DNA of 64,000 nucleotides from Bacteroidia bacterium (GTDB lineage Bacteria > Bacteroidota > Bacteroidia > Flavobacteriales_D > Cryomorphaceae). The DNA lies in NCBI GenBank assembly GCA_030427905.1, contig JAUICL010000004.1, positions 1 to 64,000 of the forward strand, in the 5' to 3' direction. Position numbers and translations under genes: made by a program. Under the pieces are notes generated by a model, which saw nothing but the letters and a program-made list of their open reading frames with translations, had not been told where the DNA came from and did no database searches. Below are positions 42,979-51,330 of the stretch, one piece after another (positions within the stretch are counted from its first letter, which is position 1; every line of letters begins with the position of its first letter).

Positions 42979-44605
42979 ACTTTTACCACTTTTGATCCTC
43001 GTCCTTTTGAGTCAGGAAATTTGGGCGCAAGTCGGTCCGAATCGCTATATCGTTTATTTCAGCGATAAGGATAATACCCCGTATTCTGTAGATCAGCCAG
43101 CAGAATATTTGTCTGATCGAGCTATCCAGCGTAGAGCATCTCAAGGAATAGCGATCAATGAGACCGATCTTCCCGTAGATCCAAACTACGTACAAATGGT
43201 TCGTGATCTCGGCGATGTAGAAGTTCTCGCCCAGCTCAAGTGGTTCAATGCTATCCTTATTAAGACCTTTGATCCAGCCGTATTGCAAGGAATTTCGGAG
43301 TTGGAGTCTGTCGATCGCCTGGAAGTGAGCATTGCATTCTCGGGCCACAGTGAGCTCGAGACCCAACCCGTGCGTTCGAGGAGCCAGAAGAGCGACGAAG
43401 ATTATGGTCCTTCCCTAAATCAGATTGAAATGCTCAATGGGCTAGGGCTTCACGAAGATGGATTTATGGGGCAGGGAATGTGGATCGCCGTTTTAGATGC
43501 CGGGTTTAGACATATGAATACGGCTGCCGTATTCGAAGATTTTTGGGCGAATGATCGGCTAATCGGGAAGGTGAATTTCGTAGATCAAAATACCACCGTC
43601 TTTACGCGAAGCAACCACGGTACACAGGTAATCTCTACCATGGCTGGCTTTCAACAGGATAGCCTTATCGGGACGGCTCCCGAGTCAAATTATCTCATCT
43701 GTATCACGGAAGACGTAGACCAAGAACGCCGCGTAGAAGAAGCTTACTGGGTGGCCGCCGCCGCATTCGCCGATAGCGTTGGTGTCGACATCATCAATAC
43801 TTCACTCGGTTATACCACATTCGATGTAGTTGACGAAAATTATACCTACGCCGACTTAGATGGGCAAACTACGCTGATTACTCGTGGTTCTGATATGGCT
43901 GCATCAAAGGGTATGCTCATTGTTACATCAGCTGGAAATAATGGTGATGATCCTTGGTTTTTCATTGGGGCTCCGGCAGATGGAGACAGCGTTTTGGCCA
44001 TTGGTTCTGTCGATCCAGATGGACTGGTCTCAAGCTTTAGCTCGCGCGGCCCGAGCTTCGATGGACGGGTTAAGCCCAATGTAATGGCCCAAGGGCGTGA
44101 CGCTGTTTTCACGGACCTTGGTGAAGGAATCAGTCAGGGGAACGGAACTTCTTTTGCATCGCCAATACTTGCTGGAATGGCAGCATGTTTGTGGCAAGAG
44201 CATCCCAATGCCACAGCTTGGCAGGTTCACCAGGCTATTGAGATGAGCGCTCACCTCTACGATATGCCGAATGACTCCATGGGTTACGGTATTCCAAATT
44301 TTGAGATGGCCCGTGCTCTGCTGCAGCCAACGAAAACAGAAGATCACACGCGTTCTGTGCGATCATTCCAAGTGTTTCCAAATCCAATGCTTGGAAATGA
44401 TCTCGAATGGATATCTCCATTTGCTGAAGGGGCTGAAATTGAGATTTCTATAAGAGATATCACTGGGAGGGAAATAGTCAGACAAATTGCCGCTTCCCAA
44501 ACAAGACAGATGCTTTCCCTTCCAGAAAGTCTGACTTCTGGGATCTATTTGATCACTTTATCTGATGGTGATACCCAGTTTGTTTCTCGGGTTCTGAAGC
44601 GCTAA
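42965..44605 (+). CDS. S8 subtilisin-like serine protease with T9SS sorting domain
   Basis: Start ATG at 42965, 546 residues. Signal peptide ending IWAQ; an inhibitor-like propeptide (about 25-150); catalytic Asp178 (VLDAGF), His218 (NHGT), oxyanion Asn325 (TSAGNN) and Ser396 (GTSFASP), all present; and a T9SS type A sorting domain (FPNPMLGNDLEW ... SRVLKR). An exported protease. It is the last gene of the lipoprotein/YwqK operon, suggesting these neighbours share its export or substrate. Confidence 0.94.
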   Translation: MVKSRLLPLLILVLLSQEIWAQVGPNRYIVYFSDKDNTPYSVDQPAEYLSDRAIQRRASQGIAINETDLPVDPNYVQMVRDLGDVEVLAQLKWFNAILIKTFDPAVLQGISELESVDRLEVSIAFSGHSELETQPVRSRSQKSDEDYGPSLNQIEMLNGLGLHEDGFMGQGMWIAVLDAGFRHMNTAAVFEDFWANDRLIGKVNFVDQNTTVFTRSNHGTQVISTMAGFQQDSLIGTAPESNYLICITEDVDQERRVEEAYWVAAAAFADSVGVDIINTSLGYTTFDVVDENYTYADLDGQTTLITRGSDMAASKGMLIVTSAGNNGDDPWFFIGAPADGDSVLAIGSVDPDGLVSSFSSRGPSFDGRVKPNVMAQGRDAVFTDLGEGISQGNGTSFASPILAGMAACLWQEHPNATAWQVHQAIEMSAHLYDMPNDSMGYGIPNFEMARALLQPTKTEDHTRSVRSFQVFPNPMLGNDLEWISPFAEGAEIEISIRDITGREIVRQIAASQTRQMLSLPESLTSGIYLITLSDGDTQFVSRVLKR

Positions 44606-44680
44606 TTCTCCACAAGCCTAGGTAGATATTTATTTGGCGTGGTTTGTGATTTGCGGTCTTTTTTTGGCCTTTATTGATCT

Positions 44681-46153
44681 ATGAGTCCACTGCTGATACT
44701 TGGGATCGTTTCCCTCTACTTCGTTGTCTTAATCGTGATAGCCCGACTGACTTCCAGAAAGGGTGACAACGACGCCTTTTTTACTGGAAACAGGAAGTCC
44801 CCTTGGTATGTGGTGGCTTTTGGAATGATCGGGGCATCGCTCAGTGGGGTGACCTTTATTTCGGTGCCTGGGTGGGTCGGTAGCTCTGAGTTTTCTTACA
44901 TGCAGATGGTTTTGGGCTATGTGCCAGGATACTTGGTCATCGCATTTGTCCTCTTGCCATTGTACTACAGGCTTAAGCTCACGTCCATTTACACCTATCT
45001 CCAATCTAGATTTGGAAATCGCGCCTATAAAACGGGTGCTTCGTTCTTTCTCCTTTCCCGGATTATTGGAGCTTCCTTTCGGCTCTACCTCGTGGCGATC
45101 GTACTTCAGCTCATTTTCGACAGACTTGAAATAGATTTCCCGTTTTGGCTGACCGTTGTGATTACCGTGATCTTAATCTGGCTCTACACTTTTCGCGGGG
45201 GAATTAAAACCATCATTTGGACCGATACACTCCAAACGGCGTTTATGCTATCGGCAGTTGGAATCAGCGTTTATGCCATTTCCAGTTCTCTTGGGCTTGA
45301 CTTTTCGGGGTTGGTGAGTACCGTTTCGAACAGCGACTACGGACAAATTTTCTTTTTTGACGACCCGAACGATTCCAAATACTTCTTCAAGCAGTTTCTG
45401 GCTGGGATGTTCATAACCATTACCATGACGGGATTAGATCAGGATATGATGCAGAAAAACTTGAGCTGCAAGAGTCTGAAGGATGCGCAGAAAAATATGA
45501 TCTCTTTCAGCATTGTCTTAGTCTTTGTGAATTTGGTATTTCTTACCCTAGGTGCTTTACTCTACATTTTTTCTGCAAGCGAAGGTATTGCCATGCCGGA
45601 AAAATCAGACCAACTCTACCCTTTATTGGCTATTGATGGCTATTTAGGAATAGGAGTAGGGGTATTCTTCATTCTCGGCCTGATCGCTGCTGCGTATTCG
45701 AGCGCCGATTCTGCTCTCACTGCCCTGACCACTTCGTTTACCATAGACATTCTCGAAACCGATCAAAGCGATGAATCAAAAGCCAAGAAAGTGCGACAGC
45801 GCGTACATGTTGCTATGTCGCTCACTTTAGTGATCGTGATTCTAATATTCAAGGCCATTGGCAACGATTCGGTCATAGCTAGTTTATTCACCGCAGCGGG
45901 ATACACATACGGACCACTGCTGGGTATGTACGCTTTTGGGCTCTACACGAGGCTACAAGTCAACGATTCGCTCATTCCTGCTATTGCCATTGGTTCACCA
46001 ATCCTTTCCTTCGTTCTGGATTTTTACTCAGCTCGGCTATTCAATGGGTACGAAATCGGGTTTGAAATTCTGATCATCAATGGGCTTATCACATTCTTGG
46101 GGCTCTGGATGATTTCAAAGGGCAAATCAGATTTGGGAACAAAAGGAATCTGA
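44681..46153 (+). CDS. Sodium:solute symporter (SSS family)
   Basis: 490 residues with about 13 transmembrane helices. The first half has FFTGNRKSPWYVVAFGMIGASLSGVTFISVPGW, characteristic of the SSS family, and the conserved region SSADSALTALTT in helix 8, which carries Na2-type serine/threonine ligands. Solute cannot be told (sugars, amino acids and vitamins are all possible). Confidence 0.92.
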   Translation: MSPLLILGIVSLYFVVLIVIARLTSRKGDNDAFFTGNRKSPWYVVAFGMIGASLSGVTFISVPGWVGSSEFSYMQMVLGYVPGYLVIAFVLLPLYYRLKLTSIYTYLQSRFGNRAYKTGASFFLLSRIIGASFRLYLVAIVLQLIFDRLEIDFPFWLTVVITVILIWLYTFRGGIKTIIWTDTLQTAFMLSAVGISVYAISSSLGLDFSGLVSTVSNSDYGQIFFFDDPNDSKYFFKQFLAGMFITITMTGLDQDMMQKNLSCKSLKDAQKNMISFSIVLVFVNLVFLTLGALLYIFSASEGIAMPEKSDQLYPLLAIDGYLGIGVGVFFILGLIAAAYSSADSALTALTTSFTIDILETDQSDESKAKKVRQRVHVAMSLTLVIVILIFKAIGNDSVIASLFTAAGYTYGPLLGMYAFGLYTRLQVNDSLIPAIAIGSPILSFVLDFYSARLFNGYEIGFEILIINGLITFLGLWMISKGKSDLGTKGI

Positions 46154-46315
46154 CTGGTAGCAACTCGCAAAACCGGAGTTTAGGTCAGTTCAGAATCGTG
46201 TCGTTCGCCCTATTCCTTTTACCGTTTATCACAGAACGATGTCGCTGTATGATTGTATTTGATATATTCGACCCACGACGATTATTATGATTGTCGATGA
46301 ACTTTAACCTAATTT

Positions 46316-46663
46316 ATGTATCGTATGGATTCACAAAGAGTTGACATGTTTTTGATGTCAAACAGCAAGTATTTCGAAAGTCAGCACCTACCCGTTATTC
46401 GCGAAAAGCTGATGGCTATGACGGATGATCAATGGCATCAATTGCAAATGACACAGTATAAAGACCCTACTGTCAGTATCATCGTTTCTTTGCTTGCTGG
46501 TGGTTTGGGGATTGACCGATTTATTATCGGAGATGTTGGACTCGGAATTGGAAAGCTTTTGACTCTAGGTGGACTCGGTATCTGGACAATCATTGACTGG
46601 TTTCTCATCATGGGAGCTACGCGTGAAAAAAACCTCGAACAACTCCGCAAAGTAATTGGCTAA
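46316..46663 (+). CDS. TM2-domain membrane protein
   Basis: 115 residues: a cytosolic N-terminus, then the TM2 domain with two helices (VSIIVSLLAGGLGIDRFIIGDVGLGIGKLLT, GGLGIWTIIDWFLIMG) and the family's D-R-F-Y/I motif between them. Directly abutting a DUF4870-like gene and, after it, an M48 peptidase. Confidence 0.9.
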   Translation: MYRMDSQRVDMFLMSNSKYFESQHLPVIREKLMAMTDDQWHQLQMTQYKDPTVSIIVSLLAGGLGIDRFIIGDVGLGIGKLLTLGGLGIWTIIDWFLIMGATREKNLEQLRKVIG

Positions 46664-47101
46664 TTGCCTGTGTTTTTTAAATCAGCCCTTTCATACGAAC
46701 CAACTGATCATGAGCTCGAAAAGGCATCGAATAGCTATTTGATGTCTTTGGTAGCTGTGATGGCTGGATTGCCCATTCCTATTGTGAATGTACTCGCTAC
46801 AGTTGGGTTCTTTTTCGCCGTGCGGAAGGGTACACCTTTTGTGAAATGGCACGCCACCCAAGCGCTTCTTTCACAACTCTCGCTTGCTATTTTTAACAGC
46901 ATTGGTTTTTGGTGGACGGTCGGGATTGTCTTCAACGGCGAACTGCCGACGAATGAGTACTTCACTTATTTGTTTACCCTGGTTATCGTCAACCTGACAG
47001 AGTTTATTGCCACCATCTATTCTGCCGTCAAAACGCGTAAAGGCGTTCACGTTCAGTGGTGGGTTTATGGGGAGCTAACCAATAGATTGGTGAAGACATG
47101 A
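46664..47101 (+). CDS. DUF4870-like membrane protein
   Basis: 145 residues with three to four hydrophobic helices (about 25-50, 65-85, 100-130) and the VKWHATQALLSQLSLAIFN signature reminiscent of DUF4870. The start is a TTG immediately after the TM2 stop; a GTG two codons later is an alternative. Overlaps the M48 gene by 4 nt. Confidence 0.78.
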   Translation: MPVFFKSALSYEPTDHELEKASNSYLMSLVAVMAGLPIPIVNVLATVGFFFAVRKGTPFVKWHATQALLSQLSLAIFNSIGFWWTVGIVFNGELPTNEYFTYLFTLVIVNLTEFIATIYSAVKTRKGVHVQWWVYGELTNRLVKT

Positions 47102-47907
47102 ATGTAAGGAATCTTGGAACGCAGATACTCTTATCCGCCTTGGTGATCGGAGGCATTTACGCTCTGCTTTATCAATTCGATTGGATGAAGATCTTCAATG
47201 TGGAAGAAACGGCGTCCAAAACCGAACAAAGGCTTGGCGATCTGTATTATGAGCTATTTGAGATGGAATACGGAGAAGTGGAAGATGAGAAAATCTACAA
47301 TGTAGTTGACAGCATTCTCACCCGAATCTGCGAACCGAATCAAATAAACCGCGATCGGATTAAGCTCCATGTATTCAACAGTGATGAAGTTAACGCATTT
47401 GCACTGCCCGATGATCACCTCGTGGTGTTCTCCGGATTGATTCTCGAATCTGAAAACCCCGAGCAAGTTGCCGGAGTAATCAGTCACGAAGTGGCTCATA
47501 TCGAGCTCAACCACGTGATGAAAAAGCTGGTTCAGGAAGTGGGGATGTCTGTTCTGGTAGGGTCTACCACCGGAAATAACGGCTACGGTGCCACCCAAGA
47601 AATCGCACACATTCTCTCATCTTCGGCTTTCAGCCGAGAGTTGGAAGAAGAAGCTGACCGAAAGGCCGTAGAGTATCTGGTCAAAGCCAAAATCAATCCC
47701 GGAGAACTGGCCGATTTCTTCTTTATCATTGCTAACGAAGAAGTGGAAGGCATGGAGTTTTTCTCGTGGATCAGCACCCATCCAGTTTCGGAAGAACGAG
47801 CTGAATATATCGTAGAAGAAAGTCAGGATTACAGTTTTGAAATTGACACTTTGATTTCTTGGAGTACTTGGGTTCAACTCCAATCAGATATTAAAGCACT
47901 CGACTAG
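47098..47907 (+). CDS. M48-family zinc metallopeptidase
   Basis: 269 residues: one N-terminal transmembrane helix (about 8-25), then the metallopeptidase domain with the zinc motif HEVAH (130-134) and the downstream acidic ligand in ELEEEADRKA (181-190), the M48 signature, and a C-terminal STHPVSEERAEYI. It resembles the membrane-bound, periplasm-facing BepA/LoiP-type or Oma1-type M48 proteases rather than the multi-span HtpX. Third gene of the TM2 operon. Confidence 0.92.
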   Translation: MNVRNLGTQILLSALVIGGIYALLYQFDWMKIFNVEETASKTEQRLGDLYYELFEMEYGEVEDEKIYNVVDSILTRICEPNQINRDRIKLHVFNSDEVNAFALPDDHLVVFSGLILESENPEQVAGVISHEVAHIELNHVMKKLVQEVGMSVLVGSTTGNNGYGATQEIAHILSSSAFSRELEEEADRKAVEYLVKAKINPGELADFFFIIANEEVEGMEFFSWISTHPVSEERAEYIVEESQDYSFEIDTLISWSTWVQLQSDIKALD

Positions 47908-47952
47908 TTCAGTCTTCACATTTATTTAAACTTCTCCCTTTCGATTTAGGAC

Positions 47953-47960
47953 TACCTTTG
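47953..47960 (+). promoter_or_regulatory. -7 element of the Acr3 gene
   Basis: TACCTTTG, exact match, 17 nt before the ATG. No TTG at -33. It supports transcription separate from the M48 gene. Confidence 0.45.
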
Positions 47961-47977
47961 GAGCTCAAATCAGAACT

Positions 47978-49033
47978 ATGGCTCAGAAGACTCGCCTTGG
48001 CTTTTTAGACCGCTACCTTACCCTTTGGATTTTTCTCGCCATGTTGGTGGGTGTTGGAATCGGATACTTCGTCCCCGGTTTTCCTAACACCATAGACTCC
48101 ATGCAAGTTGGTGCTACCAATATTCCCATAGCCATTGGATTGATCTTGATGATGTATCCACCTTTGGCCAAGGTCAATTACCGCTTGCTGCCAAAAGTGT
48201 TTCAAAACGTCAAGTTACTTTCCGTTTCCTTGATTTTGAATTGGCTGATCGGTCCTACCATCATGTTTGTACTGGCCCTAACTTTTCTCCACGATTATCC
48301 AGAGTACATGGTTGGGCTAATCCTGATAGGCTTGGCAAGGTGTATTGCCATGGTTTTGGTATGGAATGACCTGGCAGAAGGCAACCGTGAGTTTGGTGCC
48401 GGCCTCGTAGCGCTCAACAGTATTTTCCAGGTTTTTGCCTACAGCTTTTACGCTTGGATTTTCATCACTGTTCTTCCGCCTATGTTTGGGTACGAGGGCG
48501 CGATAGTCGACATTTCGGTGGCCACAATTGCCGAGAGTGTAGCCATTTATCTCGGGGTTCCGTTCGCAATGGGGATCGCTTCTCGGGCTATATTAGTTCG
48601 TGCGAAGGGAGAAGAGTGGTATACCAAGGTGTTTATCCCCGCCATATCGCCTATTACCTTGGTTGCTCTACTTTTCACAATCGTTGTAATGTTTTCGCTT
48701 AAGGGTGAGCTTATTGTAACCATCCCTATGGATGTGGTGATTATCGCCGTTCCACTTTTGATCTACTTTGCCCTAATGTTCATCATCGGCTTTATTATGA
48801 GCAAAGTGGCAGGAGCCAATTACGGTGAGAATGCCGCCATAGCGTTCACTGCAGCCGGAAACAATTTTGAATTGGCAATAGCTGTTGCTATCGCCGTGTT
48901 TGGACTGAATTCAGGGCAAGCTTTTGCCGGAGTAGTGGGCCCATTAGTCGAAGTTCCCGCTCTCATTCTTTTGGTTCGCGTGTCATTCTGGCTTAAGGAA
49001 AAGTACTATCCGAAGACGGAGAGTCTGGGGTAG
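47978..49033 (+). CDS. Arsenite efflux permease, Acr3 family
   Basis: 351 residues with ten predicted transmembrane helices; [25 protein letters not shown] at the start and [19 protein letters not shown] with the conserved cysteine, both diagnostic for Acr3. Exports arsenite/antimonite by proton-motive force (family). It stands alone: no arsR, arsC or arsenite methylase is beside it. Its stop is one nt from the convergent IMPase stop. Confidence 0.93.
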   Translation: MAQKTRLGFLDRYLTLWIFLAMLVGVGIGYFVPGFPNTIDSMQVGATNIPIAIGLILMMYPPLAKVNYRLLPKVFQNVKLLSVSLILNWLIGPTIMFVLALTFLHDYPEYMVGLILIGLARCIAMVLVWNDLAEGNREFGAGLVALNSIFQVFAYSFYAWIFITVLPPMFGYEGAIVDISVATIAESVAIYLGVPFAMGIASRAILVRAKGEEWYTKVFIPAISPITLVALLFTIVVMFSLKGELIVTIPMDVVIIAVPLLIYFALMFIIGFIMSKVAGANYGENAAIAFTAAGNNFELAIAVAIAVFGLNSGQAFAGVVGPLVEVPALILLVRVSFWLKEKYYPKTESLG

Positions 49034-49034
49034 T

Positions 49035-49811
49035 TTATTCCCAACTTTTGGTGATATTCAGCATGGCTCGGTGGATGTGACCATTTGATGTAAGGATGCT
49101 TCGTCCGAATACGTAGTCTTCACCACCGTGAAAATCCGTTACACTTCCCCCAGCTTCTTTCACAATAAGCGCTCCAGCTGCGCAGTCCCAGGGACTTAAT
49201 CCATATTCGTAAAAAGTATCGAGCCGGCTGCAGGCCACATAGGCGAGATCGAGTGCGGCTGAACCAAGCCTTCTTATTCCACGTGTCTTGGTGTTTACTT
49301 CGGCGAGCATTTTCATGTAGGCGGCCTGCTTACCTCTGTTGTCATAAGGAAACCCCATTGCCACAAGCGATTTTGATAAATCCATTTGATTTGAAACGCG
49401 AATGGAAACTCCATTCAGGGTAGCTCCTTTTCCACGCTCAGCGGCAAAGCATTCATCTCGTTCGGGATCGTAGATCACCCCTACCACAAGGTGGTTGCCA
49501 TCCATCAGGGCAATGCTCGTGCAATAGCACGGTATGCCGTAGAGATAATTGGTCGTTCCATCGAGCGGATCGATGATCCAGTTATACCGCTCGCCTTTGT
49601 CAGTTCTTGTGCCTTCTTCGGCTATGAAGCCAGCTTCTGGCAAAATGGCGCTCAACCCATCCACAAACCGACGTTCGGCTTCTTTGTCTGCTCGCGACAC
49701 CAAATCATTTGACCTGCCTTTGGTCTCGATGTCCTTCTGGGTAATCTTGATTCTTTCGCTCTTGAGAAATTGCCCCACTTCCTTGCTTAGGGCTATCACT
49801 TGACTCAACAT
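49035..49811 (-). CDS. Inositol monophosphatase-family protein
   Basis: 258 residues with the metal-binding motifs GFIAEEGTR (Glu65-66) and DPLDGTTNY (81-89) and the C-terminal SPWDCAAGALIVKEAGG. Covers inositol monophosphatase, CysQ-like and related sugar phosphatases; the substrate is open. Overlaps mtaB by 7 nt and depends on its promoter. Confidence 0.93.
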   Translation of the reverse strand: MLSQVIALSKEVGQFLKSERIKITQKDIETKGRSNDLVSRADKEAERRFVDGLSAILPEAGFIAEEGTRTDKGERYNWIIDPLDGTTNYLYGIPCYCTSIALMDGNHLVVGVIYDPERDECFAAERGKGATLNGVSIRVSNQMDLSKSLVAMGFPYDNRGKQAAYMKMLAEVNTKTRGIRRLGSAALDLAYVACSRLDTFYEYGLSPWDCAAGALIVKEAGGSVTDFHGGEDYVFGRSILTSNGHIHRAMLNITKSWE

Positions 49812-51127
49812 ACAGTTGGTTGTACAGTTTCGTTTATCGATACTTTCATCACCCCATCCCGATCTATTTCAGAAAGGCGAACATCCTTGATTTGATTCAC
49901 CAAATCGGCATTGTAAGGCGTTTTGACCTTCACATAGTTTTCGGTGAAGCCAAACATCATCCCGCCATCTTCTTCGGCTTCAAAAAGAACCCGTCTGTTT
50001 GATTCCAGCTGATCGAAATAGAAGGCTTTTTTCTTCTTGTGCGATAGCATTCTAAGCTTCTTGTTTCGCTCCTGACGAATTTTTTGTGGTACCACATCGT
50101 CTATTCTGAGCGCTGTGGTATTTGGGCGTTCCGAGTAGGTGAAGACGTGTAGATAAGATATGTCCAAATCGCCCAAAAAGCGGTGCGTTTCATCAAAGAG
50201 CTCGTCGCTTTCGCCCGGAAAACCAACGATCACATCGACACCAATACAAGCGTCGGGCATTAGTTTTTTGATGCGCTCTATTCTATTTCGATAAAGCTCA
50301 GTGCGATATCGGCGGCGCATGGCGGCCAGAATGGCATCAGATCCCGATTGAAGGGGAATGTGAAAATGCGGAACGAACTTCTCGCTTTTTGCAACAAAGT
50401 CGATGATCTCATCCGTGAGTAGATTAGGCTCAATGCTCGAAATACGGTAGCGCTCAATTCCTTCCACTTTGTCCAGCTCCTTGATGAGCCCAAAAAGATT
50501 TTCATCTGATCCATGTCCAAAGTCACCGATGTTGACTCCGGTCAATACCACTTCCTTCGCACCAGCTGCCGCAGCTTCATGCGCTACTTTGAGCGTTTCT
50601 TCGATCGAGGCACTTCGCGATCGTCCACGAGCCAATGGAATGGTGCAAAACGCACAGAAGTAGTTACATCCATCTTGCACTTTCAAAAAAGTCCGCGTTC
50701 GGTCTTGCGAAGAGAACCCAGGGATAAACTCCTTGGTATGCTTGATTTCTCTCGCTTCTGCTCGGTTTTTGTTCAAAATGTCCTGCTCTTCGAGATAGGC
50801 TGCCACATTGAACTTTTCTTCGGCACCAAGCACAAGGTTAACACCAGGTATTTCAGCGATTTCTTGTGGCTTCAATTGAGCGTAGCAACCGATAACGATT
50901 ACCACAGCTTCGGGGTTTATGCGGAGTGCTTTTCGCACAATCCACCTACACTTCTTATCGGCATTGTCGGTAACCGAACACGTATTGATCACGAACACAT
51001 CGGGATCATCTTCAAACTGCACACGGGCGTATCCGGCATCCACCAATTGACGAGCAATGGTAGACGTCTCCGAAAAATTGAGTTTACAACCCAATGTATA
51101 AAACGCCACTTTCTTAAACTGAAGCAT
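49805..51127 (-). CDS. mtaB: tRNA t6A methylthiotransferase MtaB
   Basis: Adds a methylthio group to t6A37 in tRNA. 440 residues: N-terminal UPF0004 domain with Cys14, Cys50 and Cys81 (FYTLGCKLNFSE, INTCSV, GCYAQ), radical-SAM cysteines CNYFCAFC (154, 158, 161), and a C-terminal TRAM domain. The TLGCKLN start favours MtaB over MiaB/RimO. A promoter 4 nt from the start codon implies leaderless translation. Confidence 0.95.
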   Translation of the reverse strand: MLQFKKVAFYTLGCKLNFSETSTIARQLVDAGYARVQFEDDPDVFVINTCSVTDNADKKCRWIVRKALRINPEAVVIVIGCYAQLKPQEIAEIPGVNLVLGAEEKFNVAAYLEEQDILNKNRAEAREIKHTKEFIPGFSSQDRTRTFLKVQDGCNYFCAFCTIPLARGRSRSASIEETLKVAHEAAAAGAKEVVLTGVNIGDFGHGSDENLFGLIKELDKVEGIERYRISSIEPNLLTDEIIDFVAKSEKFVPHFHIPLQSGSDAILAAMRRRYRTELYRNRIERIKKLMPDACIGVDVIVGFPGESDELFDETHRFLGDLDISYLHVFTYSERPNTTALRIDDVVPQKIRQERNKKLRMLSHKKKKAFYFDQLESNRRVLFEAEEDGGMMFGFTENYVKVKTPYNADLVNQIKDVRLSEIDRDGVMKVSINETVQPTVC

Positions 51128-51131
51128 GCCG

Positions 51132-51161
51132 CAAAGATACGACCGATATAGTGATTTTGAA
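51132..51161 (-). promoter_or_regulatory. Promoter of mtaB, implying a leaderless mRNA
   Basis: Minus strand TTC (51161-51159, one mismatch to TTG), 19 nt, TATCTTTG (51139-51132), then 4 nt to the ATG at 51127. Confidence 0.65.
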
Positions 51162-51330
51162 ATGGTTAAGTTTTGGTCAGAAGTGATGGATTGTGTTTGA
51201 TGAAGAAGGTAGATTGTCCAACTGACTGCTAGCAGATTTAAAGCGAGCCTTTTCTCAGATCATCTTAAATTAGGCCTTATTTCTGCGAATGGTTTAAAAT
51301 CTTGAAATACGCGCAATTGAAAAGGCTTCT

